Below are positions 1-11,262 of a stretch of 23,152 nucleotides of DNA, one piece after another. The stretch is from Bacilli bacterium (lineage in GTDB: Bacteria > Bacillota_I > Bacilli_A > RF39 > UBA660), in the NCBI GenBank assembly GCA_017470045.1, contig JAFUFG010000043.1, positions 1 to 23,152 of the forward strand, read 5' to 3'. The position numbers were made by a program, and so were the translations under genes. The notes beneath the pieces were generated by a model, which saw only the letters and a program-made list of their open reading frames with translations, was not told the origin of the DNA and made no database searches. How positions within the stretch are numbered: position 1 is the first letter of the stretch; every line of letters begins with the position of its first letter.

Positions 1-1827
1 ACTCCAGGACACGTAGACTTCACAATTGAAGTTTCAAGATCATTACGTGTACTTGATGGTTCTGTTGCATTACTTGATGCACAAGCTGGAGTTGAACCTC
101 AAACTGAAACAGTTTGGAGACAAGCATCTGAATTCAAAGTTCCAAGAATTATTTTTGCAAATAAGATGGACAAGATGGGTGCTAATTTTGAATATACTTT
201 AAAAACTATTACAGATCGTTTAGGAGTTAATTCTAAACCTATTGAATGGCCAAGTGGTGCTGAATCTGATTTCCGTGGTGTAATCGATTTAGTTACTATG
301 AAGGCTTATGAATACGATGGAGAACAAGCTGAAAATGCTAAAGAAATCGATATTCCAGCTGATTTACAAGCAATCGCTGAGGAAAAGAGAGCAGAGTTAA
401 TTGATGCTGTTGCTGAATATGATGAAGAAACAATGATGACTTACCTTGATGGTGGGGAAGTTACTGTTGACATGATTAAAAAATCAATTCGTAACGGTGT
501 TTTAGCTGCTGAATTCTTCCCAGTAATGTGTGGAACAGCTTTAGGAAACAAAGGTATCAAATTATTACTTGATGCTGTTATTGATTATTTACCAAGCCCA
601 ATTGATGTTGAATCAATTAAGGGAACTACTTTAGATGGTCAAGAAGCAGAAAGACATCCAAGTGATAGTGAACCATTTGCTGCATTAGCATTCAAAGTTA
701 TGACTGATCCATTCGTTGGTCGTTTAACTTTCTTCAGAGTTTATTCAGGACACTTAGCTAGTGGTTCTTATGTATTAAACTCAACTAAAGATTCTAAAGA
801 AAGAATCGGACGTATTCTTCAAATGCATGCAAACAACCGTAAGGAAATCTCTGATGTTTATACTGGAGATATTGCTGCTGCAGTTGGATTTAAGAATACT
901 ACTACTGGAGATACTTTTTGTGATGAAAAGAAACCAATCATCCTTGAAAGTTTAGTAGTTCCAGAACCAGTTATTCAATTAGCTGTTGAACCAAAATCAA
1001 AAGCTGACCAAGATAAAATGGCTTTAGCTTTACAAAAACTTGCTGAAGAAGATCCAACATTCAAAGTTCATACAGATCATGAAACAGGTCAAACTGTTAT
1101 CGCTGGTATGGGTGAATTACACCTAGATGTATTAGTAGATCGTATGAAGAGAGAATTCAATGTTGAAGCTAACGTTGGAGCTCCACAAGTTGCTTACCGT
1201 GAAACAATTAAAGCTGCTGCTGATTGTGAAGGTAAATATATTAAACAATCTGGTGGTCGTGGACAATATGGACACGTTTGGGTTAAATTCGAGCCAAATC
1301 CTGATAAGGGATATGAATTCGTTGATCAAATCGTTGGTGGTGTTGTTCCTCGTGAATATATTCCAGTTGTTGATAAGGGATTACAAGAAGCATTACAAAC
1401 AGGTGTACTTGCAGGATACCCTATGATCGATGTTAAGTGTACATTATTTGATGGTTCATATCATGATGTAGACTCTAACGAAATGGCATTCAAGATTGCT
1501 GCTAGCTTTGCTTTAAAAGAAGCTAAGAATAAATGTCAACCAGTATTACTTGAGCCAATTATGAAAGTTGATGTTACTACTCCAGAAGAATACTTCGGTA
1601 ACGTTATGGGTGATTTAACATCAAGACGTGGTAGACCATTAGGTCAAGAAGCACAAGGTAACGCTGTTAAACTTAGTGCAATGGTTCCACTTTCAGAAAT
1701 GTTTGGATACGCTACTAACTTACGTTCAAATACACAAGGTAGAGCTACATTCATTATGCAATTTGACCATTATGAAGAAGTTCCAAAGAACATTGCTGAA
1801 GACATTATTAAAAAGAGTGGAAATTAA
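1..1827 (+). CDS. fusA: Elongation factor G, 5' end missing
   Basis: EF-G is the GTPase that drives ribosomal translocation and, with RRF, ribosome recycling in the cytoplasm. The frame is open from base 1 and starts inside the G domain at TPGHVDFT (the G3 motif, its leading Asp just outside the window), followed by [10 protein letters not shown] (G4, about bases 157-183). 608 codons remain, so about 85 N-terminal residues including the P-loop lie upstream, judged against the usual length of about 690. Domain II, the domain III region ([18 protein letters not shown]) and domains IV-V ([26 protein letters not shown]) are complete. The ATG at 166 is an internal methionine, not a start. No terminator follows, so read-through into tuf is possible, as in the classic str operon. 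Identification is firm. Confidence 0.98.
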   Translation, partial: TPGHVDFTIEVSRSLRVLDGSVALLDAQAGVEPQTETVWRQASEFKVPRIIFANKMDKMGANFEYTLKTITDRLGVNSKPIEWPSGAESDFRGVIDLVTMKAYEYDGEQAENAKEIDIPADLQAIAEEKRAELIDAVAEYDEETMMTYLDGGEVTVDMIKKSIRNGVLAAEFFPVMCGTALGNKGIKLLLDAVIDYLPSPIDVESIKGTTLDGQEAERHPSDSEPFAALAFKVMTDPFVGRLTFFRVYSGHLASGSYVLNSTKDSKERIGRILQMHANNRKEISDVYTGDIAAAVGFKNTTTGDTFCDEKKPIILESLVVPEPVIQLAVEPKSKADQDKMALALQKLAEEDPTFKVHTDHETGQTVIAGMGELHLDVLVDRMKREFNVEANVGAPQVAYRETIKAAADCEGKYIKQSGGRGQYGHVWVKFEPNPDKGYEFVDQIVGGVVPREYIPVVDKGLQEALQTGVLAGYPMIDVKCTLFDGSYHDVDSNEMAFKIAASFALKEAKNKCQPVLLEPIMKVDVTTPEEYFGNVMGDLTSRRGRPLGQEAQGNAVKLSAMVPLSEMFGYATNLRSNTQGRATFIMQFDHYEEVPKNIAEDIIKKSGN

Positions 1828-1847
1828 TCAATAATGTATCAAAATAG

Positions 1848-1876
1848 TTGAAAATCTTTCAATTATTAGATAAAAT
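1848..1876 (+). promoter_or_regulatory. Probable tuf promoter
   Basis: TTGAAA (1848-1853) is separated by 17 bases from TAAAAT (1871-1876); each box has one mismatch to the sigma-A consensus. Transcription would start near 1883, leaving about 30 nt of leader with a strong ribosome binding site. The -35 box lies inside an imperfect hairpin (ATAGTTGAAA against TTTCAATTAT, one G-U pair) that has no U-tract and so is not a terminator. This would allow tuf to be expressed apart from fusA. Confidence 0.6.
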
Positions 1877-1912
1877 ATATGTTGTAATAACAAATAGGGA
1901 GGAAATTTAATT

Positions 1913-3097
1913 ATGGCAAAAGAAAAATTTGATCGTTCAAAACCACATGTTAACATTGGTACAATTGGACACGTAGATCATGGTAAAACTACTTTAACTG
2001 CTGCTATTACTAAATGTTTAGCTGGTAAAAACGGTAACCAAGCTGTTGATTTTGCTAACATCGATAAAGCACCAGAAGAAAGAGAACGTGGTATTACTAT
2101 CAATACTGCTCACGTTGAATACAGTACTGATAATAGACATTATGCACACGTAGACTGCCCAGGACATGCTGACTATGTTAAAAACATGATTACTGGAGCT
2201 GCTCAAATGGATGGAGCAATCTTAGTTATTGCTGCTACAGACGGACCTATGGCACAAACTCGTGAACATATCTTACTTGCTCGTCAAGTTGGAGTACCTA
2301 AAATGGTAGTATTCATGAACAAATGTGATATGGTTGATGATGAAGAATTATTAGAATTAGTAGAAATGGATATTCGTGAATTATTAAATGAATATGGTTT
2401 CGAAGGAGATGACACTCCAATTATCCGTGGTTCTGCTTTAAAAGCACTTGAAGGAGATCCAGCTTGGGTTGGTAAAATCGATGAATTAATGGAAGCTGTT
2501 GATACATGGATTCCAACTCCAGAAAGAGATAATGACAAACCTTTCTTAATGAGTATCGAAGAAGTATTCACAATCACTGGTCGTGGTACAGTTGTTACTG
2601 GACGTGTTGAACGTGGACAATTAAAACTTAACGATGAAGTTGAAATCGTTGGTATTAAAGAAACTAAGAAAACAGTTGTTACAGGAATTGAAATGTTCCG
2701 TAAACAATTAGACTATGCTGAAGCTGGAGACAATGCTGGAGTATTATTACGTGGTATTTCTCGTGAAGAAGTTGAACGTGGACAAGTTCTTGCTAAACCA
2801 GGAAGTGTTACACCTCATCATAAATTCAAAGCTGCAGTTTATGTATTAAGCAAAGAAGAAGGTGGACGTCATACACCATTCTTCACAAATTATCGTCCTC
2901 AATTCTATTTCAGAACTACAGACGTAACTGGTGTAATTACTTTACCAGAAGGTGTAGAAATGGTTATGCCAGGTGATAACGTTAACATTGATGTTGAATT
3001 AATTCACTCAATCGCACTTGAACAAGGAACTAAATTCTCTATCCGTGAAGGTGGAAGAACTGTTGGTGCTGGTAACGTTACTGAAATCGTTGAATAA
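1913..3097 (+). CDS. tuf: Elongation factor Tu
   Basis: EF-Tu carries aminoacyl-tRNA to the ribosomal A site as a GTP complex. At 394 aa it has the normal length. GTPase motifs are intact: P-loop GHVDHGKT near residue 19, the switch I stretch [24 protein letters not shown] (G3) and NKCD (G4). Domain II ([13 protein letters not shown]) and the domain III end ([20 protein letters not shown]) are also typical. The start is set by GGGAGG about 10 nt upstream of the ATG. It follows fusA by 85 nt, the standard fusA-tuf order, with its own likely promoter and a strong terminator straight after the stop. Nothing is unusual in the protein. Confidence 0.99.
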   Translation: MAKEKFDRSKPHVNIGTIGHVDHGKTTLTAAITKCLAGKNGNQAVDFANIDKAPEERERGITINTAHVEYSTDNRHYAHVDCPGHADYVKNMITGAAQMDGAILVIAATDGPMAQTREHILLARQVGVPKMVVFMNKCDMVDDEELLELVEMDIRELLNEYGFEGDDTPIIRGSALKALEGDPAWVGKIDELMEAVDTWIPTPERDNDKPFLMSIEEVFTITGRGTVVTGRVERGQLKLNDEVEIVGIKETKKTVVTGIEMFRKQLDYAEAGDNAGVLLRGISREEVERGQVLAKPGSVTPHHKFKAAVYVLSKEEGGRHTPFFTNYRPQFYFRTTDVTGVITLPEGVEMVMPGDNVNIDVELIHSIALEQGTKFSIREGGRTVGAGNVTEIVE

Positions 3098-3103
3098 TGA
3101 TTT

Positions 3104-3130
3104 AAAATCAGACTTCGGTCTGATTTTTTT
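3104..3130 (+). terminator. tuf terminator
   Basis: A 10-bp stem, AAAATCAGAC / GTCTGATTTT, with a UUCG tetraloop runs into a U-tract, 6 nt after the tuf stop codon. It is a textbook intrinsic terminator. Confidence 0.92.
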
Positions 3131-3134
3131 GTAC

Positions 3135-3165
3135 AAAAAAAGTCAGGTTATTCCTGACTCTTTTT
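3135..3165 (-). terminator. FemABX-gene terminator, bidirectional, spanning the stop codon
   Basis: The stem AGTCAGG (3141-3147) / CCTGACT (3153-3159) has the loop TTATT and is flanked by A-runs on the left and T-runs on the right, so it works on either strand. On the minus strand the upstream arm encodes the last residues of the gene (Ser-Gln) and the loop holds the stop codon (TAA, 3150-3148). On the plus strand it backs up the tuf terminator. Confidence 0.85.
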
Positions 3166-4407
3166 ATTTTTATTTTTTACAAAGCTCTTATATAGGTTAT
3201 AAGAGAAATTATTTAATACAATATCGAATTCTCCAATATATTCGGATACGGTTGTATTAAATCCTAATTTTGTTTCATTTAGATGTTTGTATGGGTGATC
3301 TTTTTCAAATTCTCCTGCAATTCCTTCTAAATTTAAATACTTTAAATTCTCTTCTGTGTAATCCTCTATCATTTTCCATTTGATAACGTAGTCAGAATTT
3401 AAGTTTTTAAATTTTGGATGTGTTCCTTCAGCGATGATATATGCAGCATTATCGAATTTGATTACTAATGCAGATCCAATTACTAATCCATTCGGATATT
3501 TCTTTAATAATTCTGTTGCATGTACTAATGATGTTTTATAGGTATCTAATAGTTTATCGGATTCCATCTTCTTGTTTAATGCGTTCTCTTTTTGTTTGTG
3601 ATCTAGAGAATAATCTTGAATCATGCCTGCTAGAACATTGTTTGTCTCTAGTTCTTTTTCATATGCTCGTCTACTATTAACTGTATAGGTTTCTGTATTT
3701 ATCTTTGCATAATATACTTCTGCGGATTCTCCATATATATTTAATAAATTTTTATAATAATCTTTTGTTTTTCTGCGTTCTTTTTTTACAAATTCAAAGA
3801 ATTTATCAATATTATTTGTATTATCTCTGTATGCTTCTACTCCAAAGTTTGTTGCTCTACGAATTTTATTTCTAGTTCTTTTATCGCATTTTTGGAATAG
3901 CGCTTGAGGTTTATCTCCTAATAATACTAGAGCTTCCCATCTTGGTTTTTCTCCCTCAAAGAATTTGTTCTTTCCTTTGTAGTTAAATCCAACTTCTTTT
4001 AGATTCTCAATAATCTTATTTCCTTGATTATTGAAGTTCATCATATTTCCTTGAGAATCTCTTATTGTTAATGGGATATATGGATCCATTCGAAGTAACA
4101 TGAAACCTTGTTTTCCAAGAACTTGTTTAATTTTTTTCATTACTTCTTCTAGGTCTTCTAGATTTTCATAATTATATAAAATACCTCTAGGAGCATAAGC
4201 AATCTTATTACTCATAAATACTTGTTTATAAAGAAGTAAGGTTGCTCCTATTAATTTATTGGTGTCGCTTACAATACCTAAATAGTGGATGTTGTATCCG
4301 TACTTAGTCATTAAAGTTCCATATTCACTAGTTTGATAGTAGTTTCTATAACGATGACTATGTGCGAACTTATCGAATTGTTCTGAAGTTAGAGTTACTA
4401 CTTTCAT
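3148..4407 (-). CDS. FemABX-family peptidoglycan bridge aminoacyltransferase
   Basis: This family transfers amino acids from aminoacyl-tRNA to the lysine side chain of lipid II, building the peptidoglycan cross-bridge at the inner face of the membrane. The protein has 419 aa, the usual length. N-terminal FemA-like features are FAHSHRYRNYYQTSEYGTLM followed by GATLLLYK and YAPRGILYNY. A GNAT-like second half has GSALVIKF and YVIKWKMIEDYTEENLKYLNL. A Lys/Glu-rich helical arm at about residues 250-305 matches the tRNA-synthetase-like coiled coil of FemA and FemB. The start is the ATG at 4407 behind AGAGAGG with 8 nt spacing; an upstream in-frame GTG (4416) overlaps that site and is unlikely. The amino acid added cannot be told from sequence. 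It is divergent from murD, another wall gene. Confidence 0.9.
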   Translation of the reverse strand: MKVVTLTSEQFDKFAHSHRYRNYYQTSEYGTLMTKYGYNIHYLGIVSDTNKLIGATLLLYKQVFMSNKIAYAPRGILYNYENLEDLEEVMKKIKQVLGKQGFMLLRMDPYIPLTIRDSQGNMMNFNNQGNKIIENLKEVGFNYKGKNKFFEGEKPRWEALVLLGDKPQALFQKCDKRTRNKIRRATNFGVEAYRDNTNNIDKFFEFVKKERRKTKDYYKNLLNIYGESAEVYYAKINTETYTVNSRRAYEKELETNNVLAGMIQDYSLDHKQKENALNKKMESDKLLDTYKTSLVHATELLKKYPNGLVIGSALVIKFDNAAYIIAEGTHPKFKNLNSDYVIKWKMIEDYTEENLKYLNLEGIAGEFEKDHPYKHLNETKLGFNTTVSEYIGEFDIVLNNFSYNLYKSFVKNKNKKSQE

Positions 4408-4433
4408 TTCCAACACCTCTCTATTTCTATCTA

Positions 4434-4463
4434 ATTATAGCATATTTAACAGTTTCTTTACAA
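4434..4463 (-). promoter_or_regulatory. Promoter of the FemABX gene
   Basis: Read on the minus strand, TTGTAA (4463-4458), 18 bases, then TATAAT (4439-4434) preceded by TGC, which gives an extended -10. The predicted start near 4427 leaves about 20 nt before the ATG, with AGAGAGG inside it. Confidence 0.7.
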
Positions 4464-4472
4464 TATAACAAG

Positions 4473-4501
4473 TGGTTAAAATCCATACTTTATAGTATAA
4501 T
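4473..4501 (+). promoter_or_regulatory. Promoter of murD-eno
   Basis: A perfect TATAAT lies at 4496-4501 with a weak -35 TGGTTA (4473-4478) at 17-base spacing. Transcription would start near 4508, giving a leader of only about 10 nt that begins at the ribosome binding site GGTGAT. It is back to back with the FemABX-gene promoter. Confidence 0.6.
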
Positions 4502-4517
4502 TATTATGGTGATAGAA

Positions 4518-7102
<2,585 letters not shown>

Positions 7103-7104
<2 letters not shown>

Positions 7105-7131
7105 GACGGAATATGGAATTTATTCTATAAT
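7103..7131 (+). promoter_or_regulatory. Promoter of the T-box leader and proS
   Basis: TTGACG (7103-7108), exactly 17 bases, then TATAAT (7126-7131). This is one of the best sigma-A promoters in the window; the predicted start is near 7138. The -35 box starts inside the T-tract of the eno terminator. Confidence 0.85.
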
Positions 7132-7137
7132 ATGGGA

Positions 7138-7341
7138 GAAATCTATATGAAAGACCAACACTTTATGGGCTCTTATAACAGTGATTTAGGGATAGTGTGA
7201 ACCTAATTATAATCCAATAAAGTTCCTACCTTTCATGGAGGAGTTATTACTCTCGGTGAAGAGCCGTTATCAAAAGAAAGATAAAGTAAGGATGGTACCG
7301 TGCATTTTGCACTCCTTTGGTACCATTCTTTTTTTATTGTT
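7138..7341 (+). promoter_or_regulatory. Proline T-box riboswitch
   Basis: This leader senses uncharged tRNA-Pro and controls read-through into proS. A basal helix pairs ATGAAAG (7147-7153) with CTTTCAT (7230-7236). ACACT (7158-7162) can pair with AGTGT (7194-7198), directly followed by GAA-CCU-A, in which CCU (7202-7204) is a Pro specifier codon. The T-box is GGATGGTACCGTG, with bulge UGGU (7293-7296) matching an A-discriminator tRNA ending ACCA. The antiterminator pairs AAGGA (7288-7292) with TCCTT (7313-7317) around the inner hairpin GTGC-ATTTT-GCAC. The specifier, the bulge and the downstream gene all agree. Exact stem I pairing is not resolved: ACTTTAT (7160-7166) and ATAAAGT (7217-7223) offer a competing helix. 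Confidence 0.93.
7288..7335 (+). terminator. T-box regulated terminator
   Basis: AAGGATGGTACC (7288-7299) pairs with GGTACCATTCTT (7319-7330) through one G-U pair, enclosing the inner GTGC/GCAC hairpin, and runs into seven T. It competes with the antiterminator for the T-box sequence. Confidence 0.9.
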
Positions 7342-7354
7342 GGAGGTGTTATTA

Positions 7355-9034
7355 ATGAGATTGAGTAATAGTTATTTTTTAACATTAAAAGAAGATGTTA
7401 AAGGTGAAGAGTGTACTAGTGCTAACCTTTTAGTTCGTGCTGGTATGATTAAGAAGATAGGTAGTGGTATTTATACTTTTTTACCTATGGGATTAAAAGT
7501 TTTAAGAAAAATTGAAAATATCGTACGAGAAGAGATGAATCGAATTGATTCACAAGAATTATTAATGCCTTCATTACTACCGGAAGATATCTATGTATCT
7601 AGTGGAAGAAGAGATGTATTTGGACATGATATGTTTTCTTTAAAAGATCGATTCGAGAGAGATTATGTATTAGGACCAACTCATGAGGAATTATTTGTTG
7701 ATGCAGCTAGAGAGGTTATTAAGTCTTATAAAGATATGCCTATTAGTTTATATCAAATGGCGGATAAATTTCGTGATGAGCCTAGAAGTCGTTATGGTTT
7801 AATTCGTACTCGTGAATTTATTATGAAGGATGCTTATACTTTTGATAAAGATTTAGAAGGATTAGATGTTGCTTATCATAAGATGTTTGAAGCATATAAG
7901 AGAATATTTGATTGTATTGGAATTGATTATCGAATTGTGAAAGCTTCTACTGGAGCAATGGGTGGTTTATTATCTGAAGAGTTTCAAGCAGTTACAGATA
8001 TTGGAGAAGATATCTTAGTATTATGTGATCATTGTGGATTATCTACGAATATTGAGATTTGTGAATGTAAGAGTTATGAAAAAGTAGAGGAAGAAGAAAA
8101 AGAATATTCTATGATTTCTACTCCTAATATGAGAGGAATCGATGAGATTGTAGAAAATATTGGAGTAGATATTAAACGTACTGTTAAAACTCTAATTTAT
8201 AAGAGTGGAGAAGACTTTTATGCAGTACTTGTTCGAGGAGACAGAGATGTTAATGAATTGAAGCTTGCGAATGCTTTAGGAGTATCTTCTATTGAGCTTG
8301 CTTCTATTGAAGAAGATGAGCGTATTACTGGTGCGAATGTTGGTTTTGCTGGACCTATCGGTTTAACAATACCTGTTATTGTTGATTTAGAAGTATCTGG
8401 TATGAAGAACTTTATGGTTGGAGCGAATAAGACGGATTATCATTATGAAAATGTTAATTTAAAGGATTTTGATGCGTATTTAACTGCTGATATACGAAAT
8501 GTTTGTGAATCTGATAAATGTCCTGTATGTGGCGAAAAACTTACGTTTAAACACGGAATTGAAGTTGGAAATACATTTAAACTTGGTACAAAGTATTGTG
8601 AGAGTATGGGACTTCAATATAGTGATGCGAATAATGAATTAAAATATCCTTATATGGGTTGTTATGGAATTGGTATTGCTAGATGTTTCGCTGCTGTTAT
8701 TGAACAAAATCATGATGAGAATGGAATTATCTTCCCTAAGAGTATTTCCCCATTTGATCTTCATTTAGTGGTTGTTAATAATAAAGATGAAGATCAAAAA
8801 CGAATTGCAGATTCTTTGTATCAAGATTTACTTGATAAGGGTTATGATGTTTTATATGATGATCGTAATGCGAGAGCTGGGGTCAAATTTGGGGATGCGG
8901 ATTTAATTGGAATACCGGTTCGTATTACTGTTGGTAGAGATGCGAATGAAGGTAAAGTCGAATTAAAGGAACGTATGTCTAATGAGAGTAAAGTTGTTTT
9001 AATTTCTGATTTATTTGAATTCATTAAGAAATAG
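7355..9034 (+). CDS. proS: Prolyl-tRNA synthetase, bacterial type with editing domain
   Basis: ProRS charges tRNA-Pro with proline. From the ATG at 7355, behind GGAGGTG at 6 nt spacing, the protein has 559 aa. Class II catalytic parts are present: PMGLKVLRKIENIVREEMN, GPTHEELF, FRDEPRSRYGLIRTREFIMKDAY and the motif 3 region YPYMGCYGIGIARC. An inserted YbaK-like editing domain at about residues 240-400 contains AVLVRGDRDVNELKL. The C-terminal anticodon-binding domain ends with DLIGIPVRITVG. Cysteine pairs CDHCG and CPVCG flank the insertion. The motif usually written GG..SHEF reads GGLLSEEF here (203-210), a His-to-Glu change. An in-frame extension to 7235 falls inside the T-box terminator and is not real. 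Expression is set by the proline T-box. Confidence 0.97.
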   Translation: MRLSNSYFLTLKEDVKGEECTSANLLVRAGMIKKIGSGIYTFLPMGLKVLRKIENIVREEMNRIDSQELLMPSLLPEDIYVSSGRRDVFGHDMFSLKDRFERDYVLGPTHEELFVDAAREVIKSYKDMPISLYQMADKFRDEPRSRYGLIRTREFIMKDAYTFDKDLEGLDVAYHKMFEAYKRIFDCIGIDYRIVKASTGAMGGLLSEEFQAVTDIGEDILVLCDHCGLSTNIEICECKSYEKVEEEEKEYSMISTPNMRGIDEIVENIGVDIKRTVKTLIYKSGEDFYAVLVRGDRDVNELKLANALGVSSIELASIEEDERITGANVGFAGPIGLTIPVIVDLEVSGMKNFMVGANKTDYHYENVNLKDFDAYLTADIRNVCESDKCPVCGEKLTFKHGIEVGNTFKLGTKYCESMGLQYSDANNELKYPYMGCYGIGIARCFAAVIEQNHDENGIIFPKSISPFDLHLVVVNNKDEDQKRIADSLYQDLLDKGYDVLYDDRNARAGVKFGDADLIGIPVRITVGRDANEGKVELKERMSNESKVVLISDLFEFIKK

Positions 9035-9036
9035 AA

Positions 9037-9046
9037 ATGATATACT
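9037..9046 (+). promoter_or_regulatory. Possible promoter of the metallopeptidase gene
   Basis: An extended -10, TGA then TATACT (9041-9046), lies just after the proS stop with no good -35. A start near 9053 would leave AAGGAGGAG just downstream. No terminator separates proS from this gene, so co-transcription under the T-box is an alternative. Confidence 0.35.
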
Positions 9047-9066
9047 TGTGGTATAAGGAGGAGTTT

Positions 9067-10797
9067 ATGAAATTGAAATATTATAATTCTGATAGTTTTG
9101 ATAAGAATGAAAAAAAGTATGAAGTAAAGAAAAAAAGAAATACTGGGAAAATATTACTTATAAGTGCATCTTTAGTTACTACAATCTTTATGACTGGTAT
9201 TGTTGGAAACTCTATTAGTAATGCTCGTAAACCTAGTATTGCGGATTATATTGAGAAGAATCGTAATAATTCTTCGTATAATGTAAATCAGAATAGTACT
9301 ACAAATTCTACTAGTTCTAATACTACTCAAAGTACTCCTAAGACTACCACTACTTCATCTAAAGTAAAATATACGGATCAATACGATTCTACTAGTATGT
9401 CTATGAATAACTATGATTATATGGCATATCAAAATTACTTAGATTCTTTTGATACGGATTTTGTGTATTCGGATTTATATGAAATTCCGAAGGCTTTAGA
9501 AATGGAGAAAAACTATCAAATCCCTATTAAGGATGTTACTCCTATTGAATTAAAGAATGGTAAGTTTGATGCCAATATTATGCTTAGTGTTATTAAGAAG
9601 AATAATAAGGAATATTTAGCGGATAAAACTACTACTTCTTTTCGTAAAGCATCTTATAAAGAGATGGATGATCAGACTGTATTGGATATTTGTAAGGTTA
9701 TTGCGGATACTTTAAATGATCAAATAGAGAAGTATGATTTTATTGATGTTAATGAATTAAGAAAGGTAGTTGGAGATCTAAAGATGTTTACAGCTCCTTC
9801 TTCTAGTAATGCATTTGTTAATGACGATAACGTATTTATGATTTCAAAAAATATGATTAAATTAGCAAGTGTTATGTATAAAGAGAATAATGTAGAAAAA
9901 GATACTATTGTTCATGAATCTATGCATTTACTTCAAAAGACTGTTGGCGATAAAGAAAAGAAGTATCTTCAAGTTGGTCAAAGTAAAAAATGGAAAGATT
10001 TAGAGGTAAACTCTTTGGAGTGGAAGTTCTTATATGAAGGGGATGCAGAAAAGATGATGAGTCTTTATACTGGAGAACCTCCATTTACTTATAAAAATTA
10101 TATTTCTTATACAGAAAGTATTACTAGTGCGATTATTTTAAGAGATGATGTACATTCTACTACAATCTTTGAAGCTGCATTGGATAAGACTCCTAATCGT
10201 TTATATAATCTTTATGGAGTTTCTAATGAAAAGGAAAAGATTGAATTTATTAAGTTATTATATACGACAGATGTATTACAAAGTGCTAGAGAAGATTTCT
10301 ACCAAAAATACGATCCTATTTATGGAAAACATGCGAATGATGCAGAATTAATTGATTTCCAATTACAATTAAAATCTGAAATTTGTGAAGAGGTATCTAA
10401 GAAGTTTTATGAGACATTGTCTACTAAGATTCATGATTCTAATATGACAAAAGATGATATTTTTTATACGATTCGTGTATTTGAGGCAGATATGAATAAT
10501 CATCTAGAGATGGAAAAAGATAGTAAACTTACTCGTAATTATCCTTTTATGGTTAATTATGTTAAAGTACAAAATGAATTCTTTAGTCATTTAGCTTCTA
10601 GTAATAATATGACTTTTGATCAATTAGTAAATGATTTTAATAATTATGAATTAGCTATTAATAAAGAGCAAACGTTGAAGTCTTTTGATCATGATACAAG
10701 AGATTATTATGCGTCTAAGTATGATCAATGTGTTAATTATTCTAATAAAAATATTCGTAAAATGTATGAATCTGTGGATAAAAGTAAGGTAAAATAG
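9067..10797 (+). CDS. Membrane-anchored putative zinc metallopeptidase (HESMH)
   Basis: I do not recognise a named family. The protein has 576 aa: a basic cytoplasmic N-terminus (KKKR near residue 21), one hydrophobic segment at about 28-48, a Ser/Thr/Asn-rich flexible linker at about 65-100, then a large domain predicted outside the cell. The domain holds VHESMHLLQK, with a HExxH zinc-binding motif at 283-287, and LYEGDAEKMM at 322-331, whose Glu324 or Glu328 could be the third ligand as in gluzincin peptidases. The start follows a very strong site, AAGGAGGAG. It lies 32 nt after proS and ends in its own terminator 80 nt before the type VII secretion operon. A surface or envelope protease is likely; its substrate is unknown. 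Functional certainty is moderate. Confidence 0.75.
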   Translation: MKLKYYNSDSFDKNEKKYEVKKKRNTGKILLISASLVTTIFMTGIVGNSISNARKPSIADYIEKNRNNSSYNVNQNSTTNSTSSNTTQSTPKTTTTSSKVKYTDQYDSTSMSMNNYDYMAYQNYLDSFDTDFVYSDLYEIPKALEMEKNYQIPIKDVTPIELKNGKFDANIMLSVIKKNNKEYLADKTTTSFRKASYKEMDDQTVLDICKVIADTLNDQIEKYDFIDVNELRKVVGDLKMFTAPSSSNAFVNDDNVFMISKNMIKLASVMYKENNVEKDTIVHESMHLLQKTVGDKEKKYLQVGQSKKWKDLEVNSLEWKFLYEGDAEKMMSLYTGEPPFTYKNYISYTESITSAIILRDDVHSTTIFEAALDKTPNRLYNLYGVSNEKEKIEFIKLLYTTDVLQSAREDFYQKYDPIYGKHANDAELIDFQLQLKSEICEEVSKKFYETLSTKIHDSNMTKDDIFYTIRVFEADMNNHLEMEKDSKLTRNYPFMVNYVKVQNEFFSHLASSNNMTFDQLVNDFNNYELAINKEQTLKSFDHDTRDYYASKYDQCVNYSNKNIRKMYESVDKSKVK

Positions 10798-10817
10798 TCA
10801 AATTTTACCTTTTTTTT
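10786..10817 (+). terminator. Metallopeptidase-gene terminator spanning the stop codon
   Basis: AAGGTAAAAT (10786-10795) pairs perfectly with ATTTTACCTT (10802-10811), loop AGTCAA, followed by a run of T. The TAG stop (10795-10797) begins at the last base of the upstream arm. Confidence 0.9.
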
Positions 10818-10856
10818 GTCAAGTTTTTTAATTTTTGTTTATTCCTTTTTGAAATG

Positions 10857-10865
10857 TGGTATTCT
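10857..10865 (+). promoter_or_regulatory. Possible promoter of the WXG operon
   Basis: An extended -10, TGG then TATTCT (10860-10865), has no convincing -35. It is the best candidate between the upstream terminator and the first gene of the operon; transcription would start near 10872, ahead of GAGGAGGG. Confidence 0.4.
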
Positions 10866-10900
10866 TAGGGTAGGAGAATAATAGTAGAGGAGGGATACAA

Positions 10901-11233
10901 GTGAAGCAAGATCTAATTGGTATCAGCGAAGGTAAGATTGATCAATTAATCCTAGATTCCTATGATTACATTGAACGATTAAATACAATACTAAATAATA
11001 TTTCCACTGAAATCAATAATACTTCGAATTGTTTGGAATGCGAAGCTGTTAATGAGTTAAAGAGAAAATATGAAGAGCAAAAAGCTTATTTTAGTATTTT
11101 TTCGAGTCGTTTGGTATCTTATACAGAGAAGTTATTAGATGTTAAGAATAAGTCCTTAATGAAATCTTCTGAAATTGCTACTCAAGTTCTCAAAGACTCT
11201 AAAAATATCGATATTGTTCTACCGAAAAAATAA
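10901..11233 (+). CDS. Small helical protein, WXG100-like without the WxG motif
   Basis: The family is not recognised. The 110-aa protein has no signal peptide and no membrane segment. It reads as two long polar helices, about residues 12-40 and 50-95, joined at NCLECEAVNELK, where a WXG100 protein would carry its WxG turn; here the turn has a CxxC pair, C44 and C47. It is the first of six short genes transcribed with a WXG100 protein and pointing at an EssC-type ATPase, so a role as a type VII secretion chaperone, partner or substrate is inferred. The start is GTG, supported by GAGGAGGG about 6 nt upstream; no better ATG exists. Confidence 0.75.
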   Translation: MKQDLIGISEGKIDQLILDSYDYIERLNTILNNISTEINNTSNCLECEAVNELKRKYEEQKAYFSIFSSRLVSYTEKLLDVKNKSLMKSSEIATQVLKDSKNIDIVLPKK

Positions 11234-11262
11234 GCTATTAAGCTACCATAGGAGGTTTATTT

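Noticed and set aside
1132..1426. Alternative-frame and antisense open frames inside fusA, tuf, essC, enolase and proS
   Set aside because: They lie wholly inside well-identified genes, have no binding sites or family features, and mirror the codon pattern of the real frame.
1841..1868. Hairpin between fusA and tuf as a terminator
   Set aside because: No U-tract follows, and the -35 of the tuf promoter lies within it.
3018..3260. 80-codon plus-strand frame after tuf
   Set aside because: It begins inside tuf in another frame and crosses the tuf terminator and the FemABX terminator.
4408..4416. GTG start for the FemABX gene
   Set aside because: The GTG overlaps the ribosome binding site AGAGAGG that serves the ATG at 4407.
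4362..4517. Upstream extension of murD
   Set aside because: It overlaps the divergent FemABX gene and both promoters; GGTGAT and family length support 4518.
7235..7354. In-frame N-terminal extension of proS (40 codons)
   Set aside because: It runs through the T-box antiterminator/terminator; the ATG at 7355 has GGAGGTG and the normal ProRS N-terminus.
10145..10351. 68-codon frame inside the metallopeptidase gene
   Set aside because: Shadow of the larger frame, no ribosome binding site.
11234..11262. TAAGCTA direct repeat between the first two WXG-operon genes
   Set aside because: Two 7-base copies in a 29-base AT-rich gap are too short to mean anything alone.
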